44,676 nt of DNA from an uncultured Clostridium sp. (GCA_900553225.1 USCV01000006.1:1-44676), one strand, 5' to 3'. Positions 1 through 8,178 are shown, numbered from the stretch's first letter. The notes: a model not told the origin generated them from the sequence alone. Made by a program: numbers and translations.

Positions 1-125
1 TGTTCAATAAAATATGAAATAAGCACAAACTAAAGCGCCTTGGAGAACGTTTTTTCTTATTTATTACTTAGGCTCCCTGCCGCTTCCTTACGGATACAAA
101 ACCTTAAGCATTTTTTCAAAGAGCC
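1..125. other. Possible structured non-coding element, unidentified
   Basis: No coding region is visible in these bases. On the minus strand a stem can be drawn between a GCTTAAGG segment (about 102-109) and CCTAAGT (about 67-73), enclosing a short TCC-GTAA-GGA hairpin with a GNRA-type loop. The GC content is locally higher than in the flanks. The hairpin tip recalls SRP RNA, but the conserved AGCAG internal-loop strand reads AGCGG and the outer helix does not close. I therefore do not assign a family. It could be a small RNA, a leader of a gene outside the window, or nothing. Confidence 0.2.
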
Positions 126-128
126 AAT

Positions 129-163
129 AAAAAAATATAGCAAAACATATATCTTTTGCTATA
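129..163 (-). terminator. Rho-independent terminator of the TasA/SipW operon
   Basis: A perfect 10-bp stem (136-145 with 154-163) with an 8-base loop is followed, reading the minus strand, by seven T residues (129-135). It lies about 30 bases beyond the restored stop codon of the last TasA-like gene. This position supports that gene really ending near 194 rather than at the premature stop near 345. Confidence 0.8.
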
Positions 164-193
164 CTTTAAACTAAAAATCTAAAACTATTTATA

Positions 194-863
194 TTAAGCA
201 TTTTGATTTACATACACAGCATATGCACCTTCAATTGTCGTATCTTCTGGTAAATTATCAGACTGAATAGCATAAGCCTCTAAATCAATTTTATAAGAAT
301 GTAATTGTTCTTGTTCTCCAACCAAATTTGCAAATGTAACTGTATCAAACAAAGTTCCGAGTTGTTTCATTTGTTCTTAACTCTTTATTATAATAATAAA
401 CATATGTATAAGACTCAATTTCGTTAGAGTCATTTAAATTATCTTTTCTAGCCGATACAATCTCCTTCCAATCATTATTTACATCATATGTAAACAACTG
501 TGTATCTGTTGGATTCCCTTCATTTTTAACTTTTCCATTACTATCTGCTACCACTACTTTCTTAGCTGGTATTTTCACCTTTATATATACATAAGCATTA
601 TTGTTACCTGTATTTTTTATCTGTGGATCTTTAACTATTGTGGCATTTGGAACAATATTTTCTGCATAGTCTGGAATGCCATTATTATTTGAATCTGTAG
701 CAGACTTCCATTTTGGTTCTTGTAAGTCAATTTTAACTTCTCCAACCATAAAAGTATTCGATACCGCTTCAGCATCTGTTAAATATGAAAAAATTCCAGG
801 CACTGATATAATGGCAATTATCGCAATTGCAAATATAATAACTCTCACATTCTTACTCTTCAT
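194..863 (-). CDS. TasA/camelysin-like SipW-dependent exported protein, interrupted by a +1 frame break
   Basis: The start is the ATG at 863, which overlaps the end of the upstream gene by 11 bases and has a GGGGGA site inside that gene. The N-terminus has a hydrophobic stretch ending in IFSYLTDAEA, the signature of SipW-class signal peptides. The body is a TasA-like beta domain with a YVYIKVKIPA strand and the family's YYYNKEL..NETT segment. The zero frame stops at 345-347, about 50 residues short. The next frame continues exactly where the family continues, with LFDTVTFANLV and then an IDLEAYAIQ strand, to a TAA at 194-196. The total of 670 bases is one more than a multiple of three. The break fits the CGG codon at 357-359: skipping its C gives GGA and a protein of about 222 residues. 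The gene is the last of the fibre operon and is followed by a terminator. It is a pseudogene, a sequence error or a recoded gene; I cannot tell which. Confidence 0.75.
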
Positions 864-1653
864 TTTTCTTTTTCCCCCTTATTGCAATAATAATAATAAT
901 ATTTATAATTACTATTACTGATAATATTATAATTATATAATAAATATAATCTCCTGTTTTTATATTACCTTGATTAGAACTTGCATTACTTTTATTTGGG
1001 TTATCTTTATTTGAGTCACTTTGATTTGAGTTGTTTGGATTTTGATTATCCTGAGTTTCTTTGTTATTATTTGTATCATCCTTACTTGGATCATCTTGAC
1101 TTGGTTTGTCTTGTGGTTTATTGCCCTCTTTTTCTACTGCAAATATCCACTTTACATCTATTTTTGATAATGCATAAGCATTTTTTAATTCTTTTGGTAC
1201 TTCTATAGTGAAAATAAATTCGCCATCATAGCCCTTTTCGTATATTCCTAATGAAATATATTTATTTAAACTCTCTGCTCCTAAATCTCCATTATATAAA
1301 AGATTTTCTTCTGTACCATCTCTCTTTAATTTTATCTTTAGTTTTATCTTTTGTAGTAATGATGTGTCTATTTCATCATAATCTTGTCCATATGTTAATT
1401 TTTCTGTTCTAAAAAACACTTCAACTTTATCTTTAGTTTTATTCTTTATTAATGCTTTACCTTCCTTTACATCGCCTGGCATTAATTCTCCAAAGCTCAC
1501 AAAGAAATCTCCAAGTGTAGTAACTACTCCTGTTTCATCTCCTGTATATTCTACAGTATTAGCATTAACCTTTTTTGGTACTATTATTATAAATATAAGA
1601 CTTATTACAAAAATAATACTAATTATTGCTTTTATATTATTTTTCCTACACAT
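853..1653 (-). CDS. Wall-anchored companion protein with Asn/Asp/Ser-rich stalk and NIKTGD sorting signal
   Basis: The 266-residue protein starts with a basic, hydrophobic signal sequence (about residues 1-31) that has an ordinary VNA cleavage site rather than the SipW-type site of its neighbours. Residues about 35-170 form a beta-rich domain. Residues about 175-235 are a low-complexity spacer rich in Asn, Asp, Ser, Lys and Gln, typical of a wall-spanning stalk. The C-terminus has GNIKTGDY, a long Ile-rich membrane segment and a basic RGKKK tail. This is the layout of a sortase substrate, although LP is missing from the motif. Its place between TasA-like genes and near a sortase gene suggests it ties the fibre to the wall, as TapA anchors TasA in Bacillus. 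That role is inferred from context. Confidence 0.75.
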   Translation of the reverse strand: MCRKNNIKAIISIIFVISLIFIIIVPKKVNANTVEYTGDETGVVTTLGDFFVSFGELMPGDVKEGKALIKNKTKDKVEVFFRTEKLTYGQDYDEIDTSLLQKIKLKIKLKRDGTEENLLYNGDLGAESLNKYISLGIYEKGYDGEFIFTIEVPKELKNAYALSKIDVKWIFAVEKEGNKPQDKPSQDDPSKDDTNNNKETQDNQNPNNSNQSDSNKDNPNKSNASSNQGNIKTGDYIYYIIIILSVIVIINIIIIIAIRGKKKNEE

Positions 1654-1680
1654 ATTACATTCCTCGCTTTTTCTGTCATA

Positions 1681-2316
1681 CTATTTCACATGATCTGGAT
1701 ACTTGCATACTTCAATATCATCTTTTGTTATTCCTGGCCATGGATTTTTAGAGTTTTCGCTAAAATCTGGTGTAAAGTTCTTCTCTTGAATTGCTTCTGC
1801 TGTAACATCTATTGATAACTCTTGTAATGACCAAGTATTATCCCATTTTGAAGGTATAGTTACTTCTGTAAACAATATAACACTTTCACTTTTATCTGTC
1901 AAAACATTTTTATAATAAAAATATCCATCTTCTTTACAATAATACCATTTATCTGTATCAATATTTAAATTATCTAATGTTAACATCTCGGAATGTTTGT
2001 TAAGATCCTTATCTTTTGCTGAAATTTCTACTTTTGCTCTTATATAACAATCTGCTGACCCTTTTACACAAGATATTTCTGGAATTTTGCTAATTGTTTG
2101 TCCTGGTAATATAGTCTGTTCATTTTGCCATTTTACCTTATTGTTATTACTATCTATCATATATTCATCTAATTTGATATCCACGATTCCAACTTTAGCC
2201 TTGTTTGTTACTGTTGCAACATCTGTAAAATATGCAAAAATTCCCGCTATACCAATTATAGCTACTATAGCCACTATTATTGCAATAATTTTCGTCTTTT
2301 TAGTTACTTGCTTCAT
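1681..2316 (-). CDS. TasA/camelysin-like SipW-dependent exported protein
   Basis: The 211-residue protein has an N-terminal hydrophobic helix followed by GIFAYFTDVATVTNKAKVG, which matches the SipW-cognate signal peptide class, where cleavage occurs near the AYFTD element. The rest is one beta-sandwich of the TasA/camelysin kind, with the recurring pattern of a DIKLDE strand, CYIRAKVEISAK and a WYYCKEDGYFYYKN element. The start follows a good GGAGGT site. Cysteines at CVKGSADCY and YYCKEDG could form disulfides outside the cell. It lies in the middle of the fibre operon. Fibre formation is known for the Bacillus TasA family and is inferred here. Confidence 0.8.
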   Translation of the reverse strand: MKQVTKKTKIIAIIVAIVAIIGIAGIFAYFTDVATVTNKAKVGIVDIKLDEYMIDSNNNKVKWQNEQTILPGQTISKIPEISCVKGSADCYIRAKVEISAKDKDLNKHSEMLTLDNLNIDTDKWYYCKEDGYFYYKNVLTDKSESVILFTEVTIPSKWDNTWSLQELSIDVTAEAIQEKNFTPDFSENSKNPWPGITKDDIEVCKYPDHVK

Positions 2317-2404
2317 TTTTTACTCACCTCCAATTCATATTTTTTCATATATCTTTGCATTCATTGCTGCTTTACTAAGAAATTACTTAATAAAAACTTA
2401 AATT

Positions 2405-2917
2405 TTATCCAAAATAATTCCATACTTCATTCATAGATTTTCCATCTATTGTTTGAACAGATTCAGCATAAACAAAAATGTCAAATCCATCTAATACTAA
2501 ATCATCTGCATCAGCTGAAATAGAAACCTTTGTAAATAACTTTTCAGAAGATTCTCCTGGTTTTAATATTTTTTTATAATACCAATATCCATCTTCTGTA
2601 TTATACTCAAAATCATTTGTATTATAATCTATACTTATTCCTGCTTCTACTCTACTATCTGAAACCACAGATTTAACTCTTACATAACATTCTACATTTC
2701 CTGTATTAGTTACATATGGCTCTTTTGTAAAACTAATTCCTTTTTCAATTTTTAGTGGTGGAAGGTAATTTTCGTTTAAAACTATATTATTATATCCAAG
2801 TACTATTGTATTCTTTTTAGATTCTCTATATGTAAAATATCCATAGGTAACTGCACAAGCAGCCATTATAAATGCAATAATTACAATGCTTATTATAACT
2901 TTTTTCTTCTTTTTCAT
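2405..2917 (-). CDS. TasA/camelysin-like SipW-dependent exported protein (short)
   Basis: At 170 residues this is the smallest intact member of the four subunits. It has a lysine-rich start, a hydrophobic helix and then VTYGYFTYRESKKNTIVLGYNNIVL, which keeps the YFT element of SipW-type signal peptides. The domain repeats the pattern of its neighbours: PYVTNTGNVECYVRVK, a WYYKKILKPGESSEKLF element and a final DIFVYAESVQT strand. The end (DGKSMNEVWNYFG) resembles the QANGESADEMWTYYK end of the next protein upstream in the operon, so the two are close paralogues. It is only 13 bases from that gene, so they should be co-transcribed. It is likely a minor or capping fibre subunit; the exact role is unknown. 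Confidence 0.75.
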   Translation of the reverse strand: MKKKKKVIISIVIIAFIMAACAVTYGYFTYRESKKNTIVLGYNNIVLNENYLPPLKIEKGISFTKEPYVTNTGNVECYVRVKSVVSDSRVEAGISIDYNTNDFEYNTEDGYWYYKKILKPGESSEKLFTKVSISADADDLVLDGFDIFVYAESVQTIDGKSMNEVWNYFG

Positions 2918-2930
2918 TTATAATTTCCTC

Positions 2931-3608
2931 CTATAATTCCATTTTATTTTGGTTTTTATAGTATGTCCACATTTCATCTGCAGATTCGCCATTTGCTTGT
3001 GTTGCAATTGCCTTAACATACACATTAAATTTTACAGCCTTATCCAAATCTAAATAATTTATAACTTTAATTTTACTAAATACTGGTTGATCAATTTTTT
3101 TTCCAGCTTGTACTTTCTTTTCTTCCCCATCTTCCATATATTTATAAGTATATACTTTGTATTTACTTCCATCTTTATCTTGAACCACACCAGAAAATCC
3201 GTCTTGTGAAACGAGTTCCCATCCGCTGTTTACTGCATAAGATACAATTTCTATCTCTTCTTGTGGTATTACGACATTTTCATTTTGATCTACATACCTA
3301 ATATTTTTAGTTATTGGAACATACACTTGCGCTCTTATATAGCTTTGAACTTCACCAGTATTAGATAATGTTGGGTCTTTTGTTATTTGCGAATTTGGCT
3401 TTAATATTTGATTATCTGTATAACCTGGTTCTTCAACATTAGCTTGTACTTTACTAATTTTAAATTTGTTTATTGTCTTATCCATGCTTGTATAATAAGC
3501 TAACATAGTGTCTTTATTGGCTATATTTACAATTGCAATAATAAAAACAATAGCAATAATTGAAATAATAACAAATATTTTTTTCTTACTTTTAACTTTT
3601 TCCCTCAT
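2931..3608 (-). CDS. TasA/camelysin-like SipW-dependent exported protein
   Basis: The 225-residue protein begins with a highly basic segment (MREKVKSKKK), a hydrophobic helix and TMLAYYTSMDKTINKFKI, a slightly altered SipW-type cleavage region. The domain has DPTLSNTGEVQSYIRAQVYVP and a YKYMEDGEEKKVQAGKK loop before the FSKIKVINYLDL strand, the same fold order as the other subunits. It is the first subunit gene after sipW, 26 bases downstream, and therefore probably a substrate of that peptidase. The C-terminal QANGESADEMW segment is shared with the 170-residue paralogue. I expect it to be an extracellular fibre subunit, by family and position. Confidence 0.78.
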   Translation of the reverse strand: MREKVKSKKKIFVIISIIAIVFIIAIVNIANKDTMLAYYTSMDKTINKFKISKVQANVEEPGYTDNQILKPNSQITKDPTLSNTGEVQSYIRAQVYVPITKNIRYVDQNENVVIPQEEIEIVSYAVNSGWELVSQDGFSGVVQDKDGSKYKVYTYKYMEDGEEKKVQAGKKIDQPVFSKIKVINYLDLDKAVKFNVYVKAIATQANGESADEMWTYYKNQNKMEL

Positions 3609-3634
3609 ACTTGTTTTCCTCCCTTCTATAATAA

Positions 3635-4129
3635 TTAATTTTTATCACATATTTCTTTATTATCTTTATTAACAACAATTACTAAAATAATACTTAATAC
3701 TCCTAAAGCTATAACAAGTTTTATATGAGCTTGTAAATCTCTAACTATATATCCTAAATATGGAATAGATAATATAGTTTTTCCCATATAATTTTCAAAC
3801 TTAACTTGAGTTAAATCTTCAGTTTGATTTGCATCTCCCTTAGTAGTAAAAGTTCTATTATCATTTATGCTAATTACTCTATGAGTCGCTTGTCCATTAT
3901 TAATACTAAATGCTATAATATCGCCAACTTTTATATTTTCTGCTTTTATGTTTGAATTAACATATACAATCGAGCCTGTTTTTATTTCCTTCTCCATTGA
4001 ACCAGATAGAACCACAAAAGGTTTAATACCAAAAATAATAGGTATTATAAAAATACTAATAACAATAATTCCTATCGTTATTATAAGAAATTGAAATGCA
4101 TTAATTGCCTTTTTCATAAGTTCACTCAC
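3635..4129 (-). CDS. sipW: Signal peptidase I, SipW (archaeal/ER) type
   Basis: This 164-residue membrane peptidase removes the special signal peptides of TasA-like proteins. A first membrane helix (about 12-34) is followed by the catalytic serine in VLSGSM (Ser44) and by THRV (His83). A histidine in place of the usual lysine general base marks the ER/archaeal class, to which Bacillus SipW belongs. The TTKGDANQTED segment supplies the conserved aspartates (99 and 105). A second membrane helix lies near the C-terminus (about 135-153). The gene begins the operon of four TasA-like genes, as sipW sits beside tasA in Bacillus. It is separated from the upstream sortase gene by a terminator, so it may have its own promoter in 4130-4180. 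Confidence 0.92.
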   Translation of the reverse strand: MSELMKKAINAFQFLIITIGIIVISIFIIPIIFGIKPFVVLSGSMEKEIKTGSIVYVNSNIKAENIKVGDIIAFSINNGQATHRVISINDNRTFTTKGDANQTEDLTQVKFENYMGKTILSIPYLGYIVRDLQAHIKLVIALGVLSIILVIVVNKDNKEICDKN

Positions 4130-4180
4130 TTTCTTATTATATTTATATATTTCTATACGTAAATCTTAACACTTTAATCA

Positions 4181-4221
4181 TAAAAAAAAAAGAGTGGGAA
4201 AACGTTATAATTTATTTTCCC
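4181..4221 (-). terminator. Terminator or attenuator between the sortase gene and sipW
   Basis: A 7-bp stem GGGAAAA/TTTTCCC (4196-4202 with 4215-4221) is followed on the minus strand by a T-rich tract (complement of 4181-4193). It ends transcription of the sortase transcript before sipW, or lets part of it read through so that sortase and fibre genes are expressed at different levels. Confidence 0.7.
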
Positions 4222-4279
4222 CCTACGGAAGCCTATATAAGCTCATTATATTAAATTTATATTACATTTTCACATTAAT

Positions 4280-4930
4280 TCAAACAGAACTGTTCTCACT
4301 GACACTGATGCCTTTTACAATTAATCTTTTATTTGAGGCATCATTGCACGTAACAAGAGTTACAATCGCCTCATCAGTATCTTTTAGGACTTCAGTTTGA
4401 TCTGGGTTAACATATGTTTTTTCATATACTTTATAAACATATTCTTCACCATTTAAATTTGTAATAACTATTGTATCTCCAATATCTACTTTTCTTAAAT
4501 TTCCAAACATACTGAAATTTCTCATATTATGTCCTGCTAAACACAAATTTCCCTTACCATTAATATCATTACTAGATATTTTGCAAATTGACTTCCATAA
4601 CGAGTTTTCACTTGCATATTCTATAATTGGATACTCAATTTCAATTTTATCTATTTTAATTTTTCCATATACAACACATCCAGATACTTTCGCTATTTTT
4701 TTTGAATTTCTATTATCTTTTATATTTGTATTTCTATTATCTGTATTATCATTTAAATTGCTTTCATTAAATTCTTTATTGGCAACAATAATTCCATCTA
4801 TCTCATTTATCATACTGCCTGTATCTTTTTTGGTTTTTTCCATATCATAATAGTCATAAGCAATCATTCCAACAAGAATAAAAATACTAACTATAAGTAT
4901 AATTTCTATAACTAATTTAATCTTTTTCAT
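4280..4930 (-). CDS. Sortase family transpeptidase
   Basis: The 216-residue protein has an N-terminal membrane anchor (about 5-26) and an Asn-rich linker, so the catalytic domain (about 85-210) faces outward. The triad is visible: His134 in LAGHN, Cys195 in VTLVTCND and Arg202 in NKRLIV. Sortases cut an LPXTG-like signal and join the protein to the wall or to another subunit. The lack of a C-terminal helix and the compact core fit class D/E-like enzymes, but I would not fix the class by eye. The nearest substrate candidate is the NIKTGD protein at 853-1653. The giant adhesins with VKTGE, VKTGQ and IPQTG ends are others. The gene starts 20 bases after the AI-2E permease gene and may share its transcript. 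Confidence 0.88.
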   Translation of the reverse strand: MKKIKLVIEIILIVSIFILVGMIAYDYYDMEKTKKDTGSMINEIDGIIVANKEFNESNLNDNTDNRNTNIKDNRNSKKIAKVSGCVVYGKIKIDKIEIEYPIIEYASENSLWKSICKISSNDINGKGNLCLAGHNMRNFSMFGNLRKVDIGDTIVITNLNGEEYVYKVYEKTYVNPDQTEVLKDTDEAIVTLVTCNDASNKRLIVKGISVSENSSV

Positions 4931-4949
4931 TTTTTCCTTCCTTTGTTAA

Positions 4950-6068
4950 CTAACCTTCTTCTGTTCTACTTTTATACTCAATAAAATCCGTTAAAATTAT
5001 CTTTATAACTGCAATAACTGGAACTGCCAAGAACATTCCAAGTACTCCAAAGTATGCTCCACCTAATGTAACTGCAAAAATTACAAGTAGTGGGCTTATT
5101 TTTAAAGAATCTCCTACTATCTTTGGATTTATAATATTAGCATCTATTTGTTGTAATATGATAACAACAATTGTCATCCAAATTGCCTGTGATAGTCCAC
5201 CAGTTAAAAGTGTAATAATAATTGCAATAATAACTGCTATAATTGCTCCAAAATAAGGTATCATATTAAATAGTCCTATCATAAATCCTAGTAGTACTGC
5301 ATATTTTACTCCCATTATTGACATAGCAACTGATACTAAAATGCCAACAATTATAGCATCTAATAACTGACTTGATAAAAACTTAAAAAATACTTCATTT
5401 GTTTTATTAAAATAACGACCTATATTTTTATAAACATTTTTCTTAAATATTGCTCCTGAAAGCTTCTTTGCAAATCCTATTATTTCCCTTCTTTCTAACA
5501 ATATGTATATTGAAACGATAATTGATACAAAAAAGTCGAAAATGCCTGTTGCAAAACTAATTGCACTTTGTGCATATTGAGTTATAGTATCTATATTAAT
5601 AAGTCGAGTAAAATCATAATTTCTAACTTCATTTACAATTTTCGAAAAGAATTCACTTTTAAAGATAGAATCATCTGGAAGCTCATTAATGCTCTGCATT
5701 GTTATATTAAAATAATTTTGGAAATTACTTATTAAATCATTAAAACTTTGTAAAATTACAGGCACAACAAATCTTATTGCAAGAATTATAATTATAGTTA
5801 CAATAGTGTATACTGTAATAATACTAAGTGGTCTTGCTCTTTTCTTTACTATTTTTATTTTACTATATATTCTTTCAAATTTTTTACATGGCAAATATAA
5901 AATATATGCAATTAGCACTCCTATAATAAATGGCATTATAATAGAAAAGAAATTTTTTAGCCAATCTCCTATTTGTGAAAAATTATCAAATATCTTATAT
6001 ATAATAATTACTGCTATTGAAAAAGAAAACCAATATAACCATTTTTTCCAATTCTTTTTTTCGTTCAT
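4950..6068 (-). CDS. AI-2E family transporter (PF01594-type permease)
   Basis: The 372-residue polytopic membrane protein has the family's plan: two paired helices at the N-terminus, a third helix and a long amphipathic extracytoplasmic segment (about 110-170), then a conserved C-terminal helix bundle. The GIFDFFVSIIVSIYILLERREI, GLFNMIPYFGAIIAVI and LGGAYFGVLGMFLAVPVIAVIKI patterns are diagnostic. The family name comes from TqsA, linked to autoinducer-2 export, but most members have no proven substrate and some are Na+/H+ antiporters. I therefore do not claim AI-2 transport. It lies between the 3D-domain wall protein, from which a terminator separates it, and the sortase. Confidence 0.9.
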   Translation of the reverse strand: MNEKKNWKKWLYWFSFSIAVIIIYKIFDNFSQIGDWLKNFFSIIMPFIIGVLIAYILYLPCKKFERIYSKIKIVKKRARPLSIITVYTIVTIIIILAIRFVVPVILQSFNDLISNFQNYFNITMQSINELPDDSIFKSEFFSKIVNEVRNYDFTRLINIDTITQYAQSAISFATGIFDFFVSIIVSIYILLERREIIGFAKKLSGAIFKKNVYKNIGRYFNKTNEVFFKFLSSQLLDAIIVGILVSVAMSIMGVKYAVLLGFMIGLFNMIPYFGAIIAVIIAIIITLLTGGLSQAIWMTIVVIILQQIDANIINPKIVGDSLKISPLLVIFAVTLGGAYFGVLGMFLAVPVIAVIKIILTDFIEYKSRTEEG

Positions 6069-6087
6069 TTTTTACCACCATTCTTAT

Positions 6088-6130
6088 TAAAAAAAGAGAT
6101 TATACACTCATTTTTAGTATTTAATCTCCT
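6088..6130 (-). terminator. Rho-independent terminator after the 3D-domain gene
   Basis: A stem GAGATTA (6096-6102) pairs with TAATCTC (6122-6128), with further pairing inside. Both flanks are T-rich in the outgoing direction, with an especially long run on the minus strand (complement of 6089-6095). It separates the G5/3D gene from the AI-2E gene. Confidence 0.7.
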
Positions 6131-6146
6131 TTTTGTTTCTCTTATT

Positions 6147-7151
6147 TTAAAATTCATAAATATAACATTCTAGATTTCTTCTACCAAAGCTGATACATTC
6201 ATTATAAGTGTTCATATAAACATCTACTCTGTTATTAGAAATTGCTCCACCTCTATCTTGTACAACAAACCAACCACCATTTGGTTTATTTGCAAAATAT
6301 GGAATGTAAATAACTGTACCTAACTTATACCCACTTCCTGCTGCAACTGTATACCATGATGATGCCATAGCACCTGAAGAAGTTCTTCCATACCCACTTG
6401 ACCCTGGTGCTTTACCACATGTTGAAGCAGTATATGCAGATGCATTTAAGGTTTTTACAGTTGGTGTAATACCTTCAACTTTTTTTGCAAGTGATGTAGT
6501 ACTTGTTTGTGCAGGATTAGAAGTAGCTTTTCTTTCTGTCGAAGCTCTTGACGTTACTTGATTTGTTCTTACTTCTACAATTTTATTAACAGGTTCTTTT
6601 ATTACTTCTGAAGAAATTTCTACTTTTTCTATCTCTACATCGTTTTGATATTTTGCTTTATAAGTAATTTCTTTAATTCCATCTTCACCTTTTTGAACTA
6701 CTTTATCTTGTTTAGTTCCTGTACCTGTTGAAACATCTTTTGTAACAGTTTCATATGGAATTGTTATTTGTTCTTTTATAATTTTTTCAACAATAGAATC
6801 ATAACTTTGTAAAATTTCTTCTATAGTTACTTCTCCTGTTTGATTTGCAATAGTTTGCTCTTCTTCATCTTTCTTAGAAATTTTTATAGTTTTATTATCT
6901 GATAATTCCTCATCACTCTTTGGCACCGTTTTTTCTTCTGGTAAAAGAATTATATGATTTTCATCTAAAATTTCTGAAACCTTAGTTTTTGATGTTAAAA
7001 CCTTCATTTCATATCCATTAGATAAGATAATCTTTACATTGCTAACTTTAGAATTTGTTGCCATTACGCCAATTCCCATAACAAAAATCATTATTAAACT
7101 TATAACAATTATTTTCTTTAGCGATACTGATGCTTTATCATCTTTTTTCAT
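6147..7151 (-). CDS. G5-domain/3D-domain cell-wall protein (YabE-like)
   Basis: This 334-residue exported protein has an N-terminal membrane segment (about 12-31), a ubiquitin-like DUF348 repeat (about 36-95), a G5-like domain (about 125-200, IPYETVTKDVSTGTGTKQDKVVQKGEDG), a Ser/Thr-rich linker and a C-terminal 3D double-psi barrel (about 235-334). YabE and related Rpf/Sps proteins act on peptidoglycan; the 3D barrel resembles the MltA lytic transglycosylase core. Two of the three name-giving aspartates are present (VVQDRGG and NNRVDVYM). The first, usually in VAVDP, is replaced in YTVAAGSGYKLGT, so catalysis by the usual residue set is uncertain. The start has an AGGAGGG site and the promoter is at 7188-7216. 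Confidence 0.85.
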   Translation of the reverse strand: MKKDDKASVSLKKIIVISLIMIFVMGIGVMATNSKVSNVKIILSNGYEMKVLTSKTKVSEILDENHIILLPEEKTVPKSDEELSDNKTIKISKKDEEEQTIANQTGEVTIEEILQSYDSIVEKIIKEQITIPYETVTKDVSTGTGTKQDKVVQKGEDGIKEITYKAKYQNDVEIEKVEISSEVIKEPVNKIVEVRTNQVTSRASTERKATSNPAQTSTTSLAKKVEGITPTVKTLNASAYTASTCGKAPGSSGYGRTSSGAMASSWYTVAAGSGYKLGTVIYIPYFANKPNGGWFVVQDRGGAISNNRVDVYMNTYNECISFGRRNLECYIYEF

Positions 7152-7187
7152 ATATTATTTTAGTCCCTCCTTTTAAGAAACAATCTT

Positions 7188-7216
7188 ATTATAACATTTA
7201 TATAAAAATATGTCAA
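7188..7216 (-). promoter_or_regulatory. Sigma-A-type promoter of the G5/3D gene
   Basis: On the minus strand a perfect TTGACA (7216-7211) and a perfect TATAAT (7193-7188) are separated by 17 bases. The start codon lies about 37 bases further on, behind an AGGAGGG site. This is a consensus vegetative promoter. The interval 7217-7352 upstream holds no further gene that I can see. Confidence 0.85.
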
Positions 7217-7352
7217 ATTTGGAAAAACAAGGTTCTATATGTTACTTAATATAAATGTGAAATTCTTAGAGTCCGAATACATACAATTGTTAAGTAATTA
7301 AATAGTATAATATATTATATGATACTTGTACAATACTTATGACAATTAACAT

Positions 7353-8129
7353 CTATATAGAGAAAATTTTATTAGCATTTTTATAAGTAGCACTTGCAGC
7401 TTCTTCAAGTGTTATATTCCTAAATTCTGCAATTTTAGCAGCAGTAAATTTAACATTTGTAGAATCATTTCTTTTACCCCTATTAGGTTCTGGAGATAAA
7501 TATGGACTATCTGTTTCAATTAGTATTCTATCAATTGGAACCATGTTCACAATTTCTTTAGCATTTTTTGAACTTTTAAAAGTAATTGGGCCTGCAAATG
7601 AAATATAAAATCCAAGCTTTAATGCTTCTTTAATAAGTTCCTTGTTTTGTGGACAGCAGTGAAAGACACCTGCTTTTTTTACTATTATTTTATTTTTTAG
7701 AATATCAATTGTATCCATAATTGCCTCTCTTGTATGAATAACAATTGGCAGATTATATTTATTAGCAAGTTCTATTTGATTTATAAATATCTCTTTTTGT
7801 AATTCTTTATTTTCCTTATTCCAATAGTAATCAAGTCCTATTTCTCCAACGGCAACAACTTTGTCTTTTTTTATAAGTTCCTCTAACATTTTATATTGAT
7901 TTTTCCATTCGCTTGCTGAAGATGGAATATCATTTGGTGAAACTCCGCATGTGGCATATATAAATTCATTTTTCTTTGCAAGCTGTATAGCTTTTTTAGA
8001 AGATTCAATACTATAACCTGCTGATATTACTCTTGTAACTCCTTCTTTATAAATTTTACTTATAACTTTCTTTCTATCTTCATCAAATTTTTCGTCATCA
8101 TAATGTGCATGTGAATCAAAAAACTCCAT
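7353..8129 (-). CDS. tatD: TatD family metal-dependent DNase
   Basis: The 258-residue TIM-barrel hydrolase has all metal-site motifs in order: DSHAHYDD at the N-terminus (the HxH pair), VGEIGLDYYW (Glu), PIVIHTREA (His), GVFHCCPQN (His) and ILIETDSPYLSPEP (Asp). The length is normal for the family. TatD proteins are 3'-5' exonucleases for DNA and RNA, linked to repair of oxidised ends. The start follows GAAAGGAG. The gene lies behind the acpS terminator hairpin, so it is either read through from there or has a weak promoter of its own. Confidence 0.93.
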   Translation of the reverse strand: MEFFDSHAHYDDEKFDEDRKKVISKIYKEGVTRVISAGYSIESSKKAIQLAKKNEFIYATCGVSPNDIPSSASEWKNQYKMLEELIKKDKVVAVGEIGLDYYWNKENKELQKEIFINQIELANKYNLPIVIHTREAIMDTIDILKNKIIVKKAGVFHCCPQNKELIKEALKLGFYISFAGPITFKSSKNAKEIVNMVPIDRILIETDSPYLSPEPNRGKRNDSTNVKFTAAKIAEFRNITLEEAASATYKNANKIFSI

Positions 8130-8146
8130 TTTTTCTCCTTTCTTCT

Positions 8147-8178
8147 TAAAAAATGACCCATTTTAAGATGGGTCATTT
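8147..8178 (-). terminator. Terminator overlapping the acpS stop codon
   Basis: A perfect 10-bp stem (8151-8160 with 8169-8178) with an 8-base loop is followed by six T on the minus strand (complement of 8148-8153). The restored acpS stop codon (8163-8165) lies in the loop. A gene end placed exactly on its own terminator supports the downstream reading frame of acpS being the real one. Confidence 0.8.

Noticed and set aside
60..110. Small SRP RNA (4.5S type) suggested by TCC-GTAA-GGA followed by AGCGGC
   Set aside because: The conserved AGCAG strand is altered, the matching 5' strand is missing and the outer helix does not close.
345..360. prfB-like programmed +1 site (CTT-TGA) in the TasA-like gene
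   Set aside because: The stop is reached as GTT-TGA without a slippery CTT or an upstream Shine-Dalgarno spacer; the CGG codon four codons earlier explains the shift better and recurs in two other genes.
4220..4260. Cyclic di-GMP riboswitch upstream of sipW
   Set aside because: The GGCAAAC and GACGCAAAGC-type cores are absent; only the terminator hairpin is clear.
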